NCBI RefSeq assembly: GCF_007747655.1
Contig: NZ_CP036274.1
Location: forward strand, 2,108,001-2,172,000
Length of the DNA stretch: 64,000 nucleotides
Direction of reading: 5' to 3'
Source of the DNA: Anatilimnocola aggregata
Lineage (GTDB): Bacteria; Planctomycetota; Planctomycetia; Pirellulales; Pirellulaceae
Positions 33,894 through 42,300 of this stretch are shown in pieces. Every line of letters starts with the position of its first letter. The first letter of the stretch is position 1. Under the pieces are notes generated by a model. That model made no database searches. It saw only the letters and a list, made by a program, of their open reading frames with translations, and was not told where the DNA came from. The translations under genes were made by a program, and so were the position numbers.

Positions 33894-33927
33894 AATACGG
33901 CCGGCTTCTCCAGGAGAAAGAATCATC

Positions 33928-35277
33928 ATGAATCGGCAACTGATTTGTGCAGTCGCCTGCGTCGTTGCGATAGCACTCCTCTCGCCCGTCGTGGCCAACG
34001 ACGTCGCGTCGCTCCCCAATATCGTCCTTATCGTTGCCGACGATTTGGGATACGGCGATCTCGGGTGCTACGGCGGTCAGCGAGCACGCACACCTCACCT
34101 CGATCGCTTGGCACAAGAAGGATTACGGCTGACCGATTTCCATGCCAACGCAGCCTCTTGTTCGCCGACCCGAGCCGCACTGCTGACTGGACAGTACCAG
34201 CAACGCTCTGGAGTAGTCGAGGCCCTGAGTGAACGTAGCCCGGGCCTTCCCGATGAAGCCCGCACCATCGCAGAGTATTTGAAGTCCGCCGGCTATGACA
34301 CCGGGATCTTCGGCAAGTGGCATTTAGGATCGAAGCCCGAAAGCCGTGCGCTCCCCAACCGCCAAGGCTTCGACGTGTTTTGCGGTGCAAGGCACGGTGG
34401 AATCGATTACGTCTCGCACGTCGACCGTTACGGGCGACTCGATTGGTGGCACGACGAAAAACCCGTTGACGAGGCCGGCTACGCGACCGATTTGCTCGCC
34501 GAACATGCCGTTCGATTTATCGAAGGCCGACGCACCCGACCTTTCTTTCTCTATTTGCCGCACTTGGCCGTCCATTTTCCTTGGATGGAGCCAGGGGACG
34601 AAAGCTACCGTGAGGTCGGCAAGAACTACGACGATCGCACCAAGACGGGGCCGCATGCGCCCGAGAATGTTCCTCGCGTCGTCGATAAGATGGTCGAAAG
34701 GCTGGACGACGGCGTGGGCAAAGTGATGGATTGCCTGCGGCGATTGAAACTCGAGCGGAACACACTCGTCATCTTTACTTCAGACAACGGCGGCTACGTA
34801 CATTATGCAGGGGCGAAAAACGTTTCGTCGAACGCACCGCTGCGGGGAGGAAAGATAGGGATGTACGAAGGCGGCCATCGCGTCCCCTGCCTTGCTTGGT
34901 GGCCAAGCAAAATTGCCGCAGGCGGCGTAAACTATGCGACGATGATGACCATGGACTTGCTGCCGACCTGCTTGGAGTTGGCAGGCTTGCCATTGCCACC
35001 CGCCGGCGGTCCCACGGCCCTCGACGGAGTGAGCCTAGTCCCCGTGCTGCTACGTGACGAACCCATCGCCGAGCGAACCTTGTTCTGGCAGACGGGCGAT
35101 ATGAAAGCCGTTCGCCGCGGACCTTGGAAAGTGGTGATTCAGCACGATCAGCCGGCGGAACTTTACAACTTGACGACCGATCTCGGTGAACGGAAGAATC
35201 TGGCGTCGCATGAACCGAAGCACATGCGAGATATGCTCACTGCTCTGGAGGTATGGCAATCGCAGTTCATAAAGTGA
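33928..35277 (+). CDS. Exported type I sulfatase
   Basis: The 449-residue protein has a signal peptide (residues 5-25) and the sulfatase N-terminus NIVLIVADDLGYGDLGCYGG, whose paired Asp bind Ca2+. The CSPTR motif at residues 78-82 supplies the Cys that becomes formylglycine, followed by AALLTGQYQQRSG. Further metal and sulfate residues are in GKWHLG and FTSDNGG. All key positions are present, so an active sulfatase requiring formylglycine-generating enzyme (not in the window) is expected. It likely removes sulfate from an extracellular polysaccharide. The sialidase-like gene is immediately upstream. Confidence 0.94.
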   Translation: MNRQLICAVACVVAIALLSPVVANDVASLPNIVLIVADDLGYGDLGCYGGQRARTPHLDRLAQEGLRLTDFHANAASCSPTRAALLTGQYQQRSGVVEALSERSPGLPDEARTIAEYLKSAGYDTGIFGKWHLGSKPESRALPNRQGFDVFCGARHGGIDYVSHVDRYGRLDWWHDEKPVDEAGYATDLLAEHAVRFIEGRRTRPFFLYLPHLAVHFPWMEPGDESYREVGKNYDDRTKTGPHAPENVPRVVDKMVERLDDGVGKVMDCLRRLKLERNTLVIFTSDNGGYVHYAGAKNVSSNAPLRGGKIGMYEGGHRVPCLAWWPSKIAAGGVNYATMMTMDLLPTCLELAGLPLPPAGGPTALDGVSLVPVLLRDEPIAERTLFWQTGDMKAVRRGPWKVVIQHDQPAELYNLTTDLGERKNLASHEPKHMRDMLTALEVWQSQFIK

Positions 35278-35439
35278 TCGAATCGACGTGATAAGTCCTC
35301 GCAAGACGGTTTGGCAACCGGCTTTGATCCAGCGGTCTGGTGCGGCACTGGGATATGATGCCCCAGTTGCGGTCGTGGCTTCGGTAGCGGCTGCGACGAC
35401 ACCTCTAAGTCGTGTTGAAATTGCAGGTTAAGAAGATAG

Positions 35440-35466
35440 CCCCGGTGTCACAGCCGGGGTCTTTTT
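35440..35466 (+). terminator. Intrinsic terminator T1
   Basis: A CCCCGG...CCGGGG stem followed by TCTTTTT. It lies 162 bp after the sulfatase stop. The 30 bp from 35430 (AAGAAGATAGCCCCGG onward) are repeated exactly at 35944, next to the following small gene, so T1 belongs to the duplicated unit. Confidence 0.8.
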
Positions 35467-35504
35467 CGTTCTTGCCATGCACTGTTGTCCAGTTTTTTTC
35501 GACC

Positions 35505-35609
35505 CAAACTCCGGCCGCCAAAGATTTCAAAAATACGTGGCGGGTGCTCCTGACCGTTTGCGGGCTAAGTGTGACGAGGCGAATGACGCTTCGAAAAACA
35601 AACACTCAG
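35505..35609 (+). promoter_or_regulatory. Conserved 105-bp leader, copy 1
   Basis: These 105 bp match 38023-38127 with only three substitutions and no gaps, ending about 16 bp before the start codon of each small secreted protein. A short stem (AGGCG/CGCTT) is possible near its end. Promoter, untranslated leader or both; no sigma-70 boxes are obvious. Confidence 0.7.
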
Positions 35610-35625
35610 ATTTGGAGTCCTGACC

Positions 35626-35922
35626 ATGAAACTTGCAACTCTCGCCGCGTCCCTGGTTGTTGCCGCTGTCGCCCTGATCGCCGTCCAATCGGCTTCTGCT
35701 CAAGGATACGGTGGTTTTCAACAAAGCTACTCCACGGGTTACGGCTGCCGCCCAGCCCCTTACTGCCCACCCCAGTTCTGCCCGCCGCAATATGGCCGGC
35801 CTTACTGCCCTCCAAGCTTCCAGCCCAACTGCTACCCAAACTGCCCGCAGCCTTGGTGCGGTACCGGGATGCAACGCCCAAATTACGGTTACGGCTTCAG
35901 TGGCGGCTACGGCAACCCCTAA
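35626..35922 (+). CDS. Small secreted Cys/Pro/Tyr-rich protein (copy 1)
   Basis: The 98-residue product has a signal peptide (MKLATLAASLVVAAVALIAVQ, cleavage after ASA) and a mature part of about 73 residues rich in Cys, Pro, Tyr, Gly and Gln: repeats such as PYCPPQFCPPQYG and FQPNCYPNCPQPWC, then a Gly-Tyr tail. Nine or so cysteines suggest extracellular cross-linking by disulfides. It shares signal peptide, leader and CPPQYG/CPPSF motifs with the gene at 38144-38482. No known family comes to mind; a structural wall or spore-coat-like role is inference. Terminator T2 follows 29 bp after the stop. Confidence 0.8.
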   Translation: MKLATLAASLVVAAVALIAVQSASAQGYGGFQQSYSTGYGCRPAPYCPPQFCPPQYGRPYCPPSFQPNCYPNCPQPWCGTGMQRPNYGYGFSGGYGNP

Positions 35923-35951
35923 GTTGTTTCTGAATCACAAGCTAAGAAGAT

Positions 35952-35981
35952 AGCCCCGGTGTCACAGCCGGGGCTTTTTTT
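35952..35981 (+). terminator. Intrinsic terminator T2, group IIC intron insertion point
   Basis: AGCCCCGG pairs with CCGGGGCT and is followed by a run of T. It ends the first small gene. The group IIC intron begins with the next base, as expected for class C introns, which home to the 3' side of terminator hairpins. Confidence 0.88.
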
Positions 35982-36504
35982 GTGTTTGCCAGGCATGTTT
36001 GCCAATTCGAGGGTGGAAGTCCCTTATCCAACCTGATGGAGGTGAAGGATCAGCGAAGCGCAAGGGCGTCGCGGTGACGCGGGGTTTGAAGGAAGCGTGG
36101 AGCAAAGTCGCGGCCTGACGCACAGGAATCGGATCGTAGGCAGTACCGGTGGGACGAGCCGCCACGAAACGGCGAAGTCCTCCATCCATCGAAGGCCGGT
36201 GCTGTAAATCCGGCGGGCGTGCGACGAAGGTTGTCAAACTTAACCTGGGAGGTCTGGCGTGTGTTTGGGAGGAACAGCCTTGCTGCTGCGACCCGAACTG
36301 ATTGCTTCGCAAGGAGCGATGACCGCACGTCAGAAGTCAGCCGAGGGCATAGTAGGCGGGTGCCGCCGATCCGCTTGAGCGGGACACTGACTCGAAAGAG
36401 CAGAAACGGCCTGGGCTCACACGATCGTCGCGGTCCGTCCGAAGGCCCGAACGGTACCTCGTGCTAAACGAGGTAAATGGAGTGGCAAGTAAGTCCGAGA
36501 ACTC

Positions 36505-37893
36505 ATGGGCAGCAAACGGCAGAAAAACCAGACGCAGCAGACACAACTGCTGCTGGCCTTTGCGGGGGAAGCTGGGAGTGAATCTCCGAGCGCCCGCGAC
36601 GAAGGGACCGTGCTGTCTGCGGCGAACTTGAGCACTGAACGCCCGACAGGTAGTGATCGGTTGATGGAGTGCATCTGCGACGCATCCAATCTCAACCAGG
36701 CGATTGCGAAAGTAATTGCCAACGGTGGCGCTCCCGGCGTGGATGGAATGCGTGTGACGCAACTCGAAAAGTATTTCGAGCGTCACCGCGACCGGATCGT
36801 CGGCGGGTTGCTCGCTGGGACGTATCGGCCTCAGCCGGTAAAGCGTGTGGAGATCCCTAAGCCCGACGGTGGAGTGCGTAAGCTTGGCATTCCGACGGTG
36901 GTGGATCGCGTGATCCAGCAGGCGATTCTTCAGGTGCTTTCACCGCTCTGGGACGCGACGTTTTCGGAGCACAGTTTCGGCTTTCGGCCGGGCCGGTCGG
37001 CTCACCAGGCAATCGCCCAAGTCCAGCAATATCTGGAGGAGGGGTACACCTGGGTCGTCGATTTGGATCTGGAGAAATTCTTCGACCGCGTGAACCACGA
37101 CGTGCTGATGAGCCGCGTGGCTCGGCGTGTGGAAGACAAACGACTGCTGAAACTGATTCGTGCCTTCTTGAACTCGGGAGTGATGATTGAGGGGCTAACC
37201 GAGGCGACTCCGGAAGGAACGCCGCAGGGAGGCCCGCTCTCACCGTTGCTCTCGAACTTGCTGCTGGATGAACTGGATCGCGAGCTTGAGTCTCGCGGCC
37301 TGCGTTTCGCCCGCTACGCCGATGACTGCAACGTGTACGTCAAAAGCCAGCGGGCGGGACAACGTGTTCTGCAAAGCGTGACTCACTGGCTGGCCACTCA
37401 GCTCCGGCTGACAGTCAACCAGACGAAGAGCGCCGTGGACCGCCCTGGGAAACGCAAGTTCCTGGGGTTCACGTTCGCCTCCAGCAAGAAGCGGAGCATC
37501 GCACCTTCATCGCGAGCGAAGTTCAAGCAGCGAATCCGGCAACTGACCAAACGTAACCGGGGCTCGTCCTTGGAACGCGTGGTCAGCGAACTGCGCAGTT
37601 ACTTGCTGGGTTGGCGAGGCTACTTCGGCTTCTGCCAGACCCCATCGGTGCTGCGTGACTTCGACAGTTGGATTCACCGTCGGTTGAGATGCTATGCGTG
37701 GAAGCAATGGCGGACTGGCCCACGCCGGTTCGCTGAACTGCGAAGGCTGGGAATCGGCAAAGACCTTGCCGCTCAAACCGCCGGCAGCCGCAAAGGCTAC
37801 TGGCACCTCAGCCGCAGCCCCGCGCTGGGAATTTCGCTCACCCGAGCGTACTTCGAGGCGCTGGGCCTTCCGATGCTCTCCCCAACAACCTGA
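36505..37893 (+). CDS. ltrA: Group II intron reverse transcriptase/maturase (class C)
   Basis: The 462-residue protein contains all reverse-transcriptase blocks: GAPGVDGM, RVEIPKPDGGVRKLGIPTV, FGFRPGRSAHQA, VVDLDLEKFFDRVNHD, GTPQGGPLSPLLSN and the catalytic YADD at residues 271-274, then RKFLGFTF. The maturase (X/thumb) domain follows, with RLRCYAWKQW and LRRLGI in the last hundred residues, as in class C relatives. There is no HNH endonuclease domain, which is normal for this class. It splices its own intron RNA and copies it into new terminator sites. No stop or frameshift is present. Confidence 0.95.
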   Translation: MGSKRQKNQTQQTQLLLAFAGEAGSESPSARDEGTVLSAANLSTERPTGSDRLMECICDASNLNQAIAKVIANGGAPGVDGMRVTQLEKYFERHRDRIVGGLLAGTYRPQPVKRVEIPKPDGGVRKLGIPTVVDRVIQQAILQVLSPLWDATFSEHSFGFRPGRSAHQAIAQVQQYLEEGYTWVVDLDLEKFFDRVNHDVLMSRVARRVEDKRLLKLIRAFLNSGVMIEGLTEATPEGTPQGGPLSPLLSNLLLDELDRELESRGLRFARYADDCNVYVKSQRAGQRVLQSVTHWLATQLRLTVNQTKSAVDRPGKRKFLGFTFASSKKRSIAPSSRAKFKQRIRQLTKRNRGSSLERVVSELRSYLLGWRGYFGFCQTPSVLRDFDSWIHRRLRCYAWKQWRTGPRRFAELRRLGIGKDLAAQTAGSRKGYWHLSRSPALGISLTRAYFEALGLPMLSPTT

Positions 37894-37912
37894 ACCACCC
37901 GTTCACCCAGCC

Positions 37913-37987
37913 GAACCGCCGCGGTACGGACCCGTATGCCCGGTGGTGTGGGAGGGGCAGAGCCGAAAGGCTCTCCCCTATCCCGAT
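37913..37987 (+). ncRNA. Group II intron domains V and VI
   Basis: GAACCGCC pairs with GGTGGTG around an inner stem GGTACGG/CCGTATGCC, the catalytic domain V of class C type (CGC triad). Domain VI is a GC-rich stem with a GAAA loop (GCAGAGCCGAAAGGCTCT) and an unpaired A in CCCTATCCC as the likely branch point. Confidence 0.78.
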
Positions 37988-38022
37988 TGTTGCCGTGGGC
38001 GGTTGTCCCGTTTCCTCCCGAT

Positions 38023-38127
38023 CAAACTCCGGCCGCCAAAGATTTCAAAAATACATGGCGGGTGCTGCTGACCGTTTACGGGCTAAGTGTGACGAGGCGA
38101 ATGACGCTTCGAAAAACAAACACTCAG
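38023..38127 (+). promoter_or_regulatory. Conserved 105-bp leader, copy 2
   Basis: This is the second copy of the leader at 35505-35609, with three substitutions in 105 bp. It starts 35 bp after the intron end and stops 16 bp before the start of the second small secreted protein. Confidence 0.7.
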
Positions 38128-38143
38128 GTTTAGGAACTTGGCC

Positions 38144-38482
38144 ATGAAGCTCGCATCTATCGCCCTGTCGCTCGTCGTTGCTGTGATCGCCCTGGTAGCC
38201 GTCGAATCGGCGTCCGCTCAGGGCTTTGGCGGGTACTCCTACAGCTGGTCGAGTGGTGGCAACTGCCAGCCTGGTTTTCAGCAGAACTGCTCGCCCTACG
38301 GCCAACCCAACTGCCAGCCTGGGATGGGCCTGTACAACCGACCTGTGTGTCCACCGCAGTACGGCATGAACCCCGGCTACTGCCCGCCGAGCTTCCGGCC
38401 TTCTGGCCAGCAGATGACGCCCCACTGTGGCACCGGCATGACACCTCGTCAGCACAGCATGGGATACGGCTACAACCCGTAG
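38144..38482 (+). CDS. Small secreted Cys/Pro/Gln-rich protein (copy 2)
   Basis: The 112-residue product starts MKLASIALSLVVAVIALVAVE, a signal peptide nearly the same as in copy 1. An ATG two codons earlier is in frame but leaves less room for the AGGA ribosome site. The mature part has NCQPGFQQNC, PNCQPGMG, RPVCPPQYGMNPGYCPPSFRP and a tail with GMTPRQHSMGYGYNP. It is clearly related to the protein at 35626-35922 but has diverged widely after the signal, in contrast to the almost unchanged leader. Function unknown; an extracellular cross-linked protein is inferred from composition. Confidence 0.8.
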   Translation: MKLASIALSLVVAVIALVAVESASAQGFGGYSYSWSSGGNCQPGFQQNCSPYGQPNCQPGMGLYNRPVCPPQYGMNPGYCPPSFRPSGQQMTPHCGTGMTPRQHSMGYGYNP

Positions 38483-38510
38483 AGCGACCGGCAGGTCATG
38501 AGCCACGCCA

Positions 38511-38531
38511 GCCCCGGCACTGCGACCGGGG
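38511..38531 (+). terminator. Hairpin after small secreted protein copy 2 (weak terminator)
   Basis: CCCCGG...CCGGGG, the same stem as in T1 and T2, 28 bp after the stop codon. It is followed by GTTACCC with no T run, so it may be a decayed copy of the terminator. Confidence 0.4.
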
Positions 38532-38649
38532 TTACCCGATCCGAACGAGGCTTCTATTCTTCGGCCGATGTGACCGAAGTAGCTTGTTGTTAGGCGAAGG
38601 GACGGAAGCAAGCCGGCGGTAGGCCGAACGATTTTGAATTGTAGGCATG

Positions 38650-39360
38650 TCAGACACGGGCCCCAAACAAGGCCCCTACGCCAGCCGTGAGTGCCATCGC
38701 CAATATGCCCCAGAAAGTCACTCGCACCGCGGCTATGAGCACTGGAGCGCCTCCTGCATAGGCGCCAAAACCACCCAGCAATGCGAGGAATACAACGGAA
38801 GTCCCAATGACAACGGGAATCAATGCCTGCGGCGGAACCATGATCGCCGTGAGCAGCGGCATTGCTGCTCCCACGGCAAACGTGCCCGCGGAGGCGAAAG
38901 CTGCCTGCACGGGGCGGGCGGTCGTCAGATCCGAAATCCCTAGCTCGTCACGAGCATGCGTGGCGAGTGAATCGTGAGCCATCAACTGACCGGCAACCTG
39001 TTCGGCCAGCACTTCATCGAGTCCTCGCTGCACGTAGATGGCAGCCAATTCGCGATGCTCAGCGGATCGATCGGCAGCAAGCTCCTGGCGCTCGCGCGCC
39101 AGGTCAGCCTGTTCGGTATCGGCCTGCGAACTAACCGAGACATATTCACCAGCAGCCATCGACATTGCGCCCGCGACCAGTCCAGCCACGCCGGCTACAA
39201 GAATCTCACTGGATGCTGCCTGTGCAGAGGCTACGCCGACGACAAGACTGGCGGTCGACACGATACCGTCGTTGGCTCCGAGCACTGCTGCGCGGAGCCA
39301 ACCGATGCGATCGGTGCGGTGCCATTCGCGATGTAACGCTCTCACAAAGTTCACTCCCAA
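38650..39360 (-). CDS. VIT/CCC1-family metal transporter
   Basis: The 236-residue protein belongs to the VIT1/CCC1 family, which exports or stores Fe2+ and Mn2+ across membranes. It opens with LRAAVLGANDGIVSTASLVVGVA (first membrane helix), then AGLVAGAMSMAAGEYVSVSSQADTE, the family signature with the metal-contacting Met/Glu. A charged cytoplasmic metal-binding loop follows (about residues 80-150, ERQELAADRSAEHRELAAIY), and the last ~80 residues form three further helices. There is no N-terminal ferritin-like domain. It lies just 9 bp from the end of the giant adhesin gene on the same strand. Confidence 0.9.
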   Translation of the reverse strand: MGVNFVRALHREWHRTDRIGWLRAAVLGANDGIVSTASLVVGVASAQAASSEILVAGVAGLVAGAMSMAAGEYVSVSSQADTEQADLARERQELAADRSAEHRELAAIYVQRGLDEVLAEQVAGQLMAHDSLATHARDELGISDLTTARPVQAAFASAGTFAVGAAMPLLTAIMVPPQALIPVVIGTSVVFLALLGGFGAYAGGAPVLIAAVRVTFWGILAMALTAGVGALFGARV

Positions 39361-39369
39361 ACTGAATTC

Positions 39370-42300
39370 CTACCGTCCGCGGTGTCGGAACTGCAGTTTC
39401 GCGGCGGGTTGCATGATACCACCCCCTGCGCTACGCAAGTTCCGCTCTTGATCCGCCATCACCGCTTGTAAGGCGGCAGTCCACACATCGTCGTCTGCAA
39501 CATCGTGGGCAGTGGCCACCGCTGCGAGTGTTTGTTCGTCAACATGCTGTAGGTGAATTGCCTGCCGTGGATCGGCAATGCCCTGTGGATTTCCGTCTGC
39601 GGAGTTGAGCGCGAAACTGAGTGCTGCGGACTGTTGTCCCGATAAGCGGCTGACAGCACTTGAGTATTCGTACACTCGATCGGTGCCAGAATCCACGATC
39701 CAAATGTGGTTGACGTCGTTCGGATCGATGGTCAAGCCAGTCGGATTGCGATTGGTGGCGTCGATTTGCCAGCTTCCTTGCCATGCGCCGGATAGTGAAT
39801 AGCGAAATACCTTGTCCACCGAGTTGGTATTATTCACTACCCACAGATGCGCGCCATCCGTCGTTACATCAAACGGATCGCGATTGCTGACCGCAAGGGC
39901 GAAGTTGGATGTCGCCTTCACACTGCCACTGCGCCGCGCGGCGGCACCCGCAAAGAGAAATATCCGATCGGTTTCGCGATCGACGATCCAGAGATCAGTG
40001 CCGTTCGTGGCGATTCCTTCCGGCTTGTCGATGCCTTTGGTTTGCCACTGACCGAGAAGACGACCACTCTGGTCATGCACAAACACCTTGCCATCTTTGT
40101 CGACGACCCAATAGACGGAACCGTCCTTGTTGGCCGCAACACCCCGCGACTCCTGAGCCTGCTTGTTGAGTGAGTGCCGAACGACCAAGTTGCCGGCAGC
40201 ATCGTAATTGAAGGTCTGGTCGGCCGTCGCATCGACGACGATAAACTTGGTGTCGCTGGTGGTGGGCAACGTTTTGACATCGATTGTGACCGTAACCAGA
40301 TTGCCGTTCAGCAGGCCGTCGCTGGCGAGGTAAGCGAAGGAATCGATTCCGGAAAATCCAGTTCGCGGCGTGTAGGTGAACGAGCCATTGGAATTGAATA
40401 CCAGAGTTCCGTTGGCCGGATTTGTGGACAAGGCAGCAGACAATGAATCACCATCGACCTCGCGATCGTTTGCCAGCACACCGGTTGTTGCAGGGACCGG
40501 GAGCGCAATGCCTTGATTAGTTTGATAGCCATCGTTAACGCCGACCGGCGGGTCGTTGACCGGTGTCACTGTGATGCTCACTGTGATCAGGTTGGAATCG
40601 GCCGAGCCATCGTTGGCGCGATAAACAAAGCTGTCGGCCCCGTTGTAATTCGAAATCGGGGAGTAAACGAACGAACCATCGGGATTGAGCATCAGCGTGC
40701 CATGACTGGGACCGCTCACCAGAATCGCACGCAGCGTATTGCCATCCACATCAACATCGTTGCTCAACACACCGCCGGCCATCACTGCCAGGAGAACGTC
40801 TTCAGCCGTTGAATAGACTTCCCCGGACGCAATCGGTGCGTCATTGACGGCAATGACCGTGAGATTCACCGTCGTGATCGCCGAATCCAGTGTTCCGTCA
40901 TTGGCCTGGTAAGCAAAGCTATCCGGGCCGTTGTAGTTAGCAGTTGGAGAGTACGCGAACGAACCGTCAGGATTCAACGTTAATGTGCCGTGGCTGGGAC
41001 CAGCAACAAGCACGGCCGTTAGCGTGGCACTATCGGCATCTGTATCGTTCGCCAAAACGCCATTCGTGATGATCGACAGTTGGGTATCTTCCGCAATCGT
41101 ATACGAATCCACGCTGGCCAGCGGCGCAGTGTTCACCGGCGTGACGGCTAGGCTCACCGTGACGATATTGGAATCCGCAACGCCGTCATTCGTTTTGTAA
41201 GTGAAGCTGTCAGTGCCGTTGTAGTTGGCATTCGGCGAATAGCTGAACGAACCATTTGCGTTTAGAGTCAACGTGCCATGGCTTGGCCCCGTTGCGAGAA
41301 CGGCCGTCAGTTTGCCCCCTTCGATATCTGTATCATTGCTTAGCACTCCGCTCACAGCGATGGTGAGCGAAGCATTTTCGGCCGTCGCGTAAGAGTCGGC
41401 AGTTGCCACGGGAGCGTCGTTCACACTCGCAAGTGAAATAGTAAAAGTCTGCACTGCGCTCGTATCGATTCCGCCATTGGCAGTGCCGCCGTTGTCATGC
41501 AACTGCACTATCACTGTCGCGGTTCCAAACGCATTTGCTGCTGGCGTGAAATTGAGCGTGCCATCGGCGGAAACAGTGGGCTGAACGCTGAAGAGCGAAT
41601 TGCTGTCATTGCTGACTAGGAAGTTCACCGATTGACTTAATTCGCTGGCGGGACCGGCGCTGATAGCCGTTGCCCAGGCTACGATCGACTGCAGTCCGGA
41701 ATCCTCGGAAACGCTAACATTGCCGCCGCTGACAAACGAGGGGGCCACATTGATTACTTCGATGCTCGAAGCATGTGCGCCAAAGTCATCTTCGTACTCG
41801 ATCTCGCCTTCTTCCAGATCTTCAAATTCATAGCCATCGCCGGGAACAGGAGTTCCGATCACCACGGGAATTGAGCCCAACACAACGTTGGTTCCAGCCC
41901 GTACGAATTGCAGGTCGAAGCGATGTGGAATGCCATCGCCGACGAACTCGAAGTCGAAGGAAGCAGTGCTACCAGCGCTGAGGCCGCGCAGCGTGCCGGT
42001 GTGGTTGACAATGCGAACTCGTGGATCGGAGGCTTGCAATTCAATATCAACGGCGACATTAGTCACTGCGTTTTGAATAGCACTCGTCACGCCATTCGCC
42101 ACACTAGCGCCAAAGCCGGAGGCAATCTGAAAATAGAGTGGGTCACCCGGAGCAATGGGGTCTGCCGTGCCGTTGGCGATCGTTGCCGTCGATTGATTGG
42201 TTGCACCCGTGAGTTTGGAGATGGCCTCCAGTCCCTGTCGCGGGTCGATCGTCGCTTGCGGATTGGTGCCCAGGCCGATGACGAGCGCACCCAACGCATT

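Larger units (their letters stand above)
35982..37987 (+). mobile_element. Group IIC intron, complete
   Basis: The 5' end GTGTTTGCCAGGCATG and the following blocks GAGGGTGGAAGTCCC, GCAAGGGCGTC and TTTGAAGGAAGCG resemble the domain I start of class C introns such as that of Oceanobacillus. The maturase gene sits in domain IV. Domain V (37913-37948) and a domain VI with a bulged A near CCCTATCCCGAT close the 3' end at 37987. The flanks fit: the 43 bp after the intron match, without gaps, the 43 bp before the leader in the intron-free unit upstream. Total 2006 bp. It appears intact and possibly mobile. Confidence 0.85.

Noticed and set aside
35412-38133. A peptide frame shared by both leaders (TPAAKDFKNTWRVLL...LRKTNTQ), with two of three differences synonymous
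   Set aside because: Three differences are too few to infer selection, the two copies have no common start codon, and the frames end differently. A regulatory leader explains the conservation equally well.
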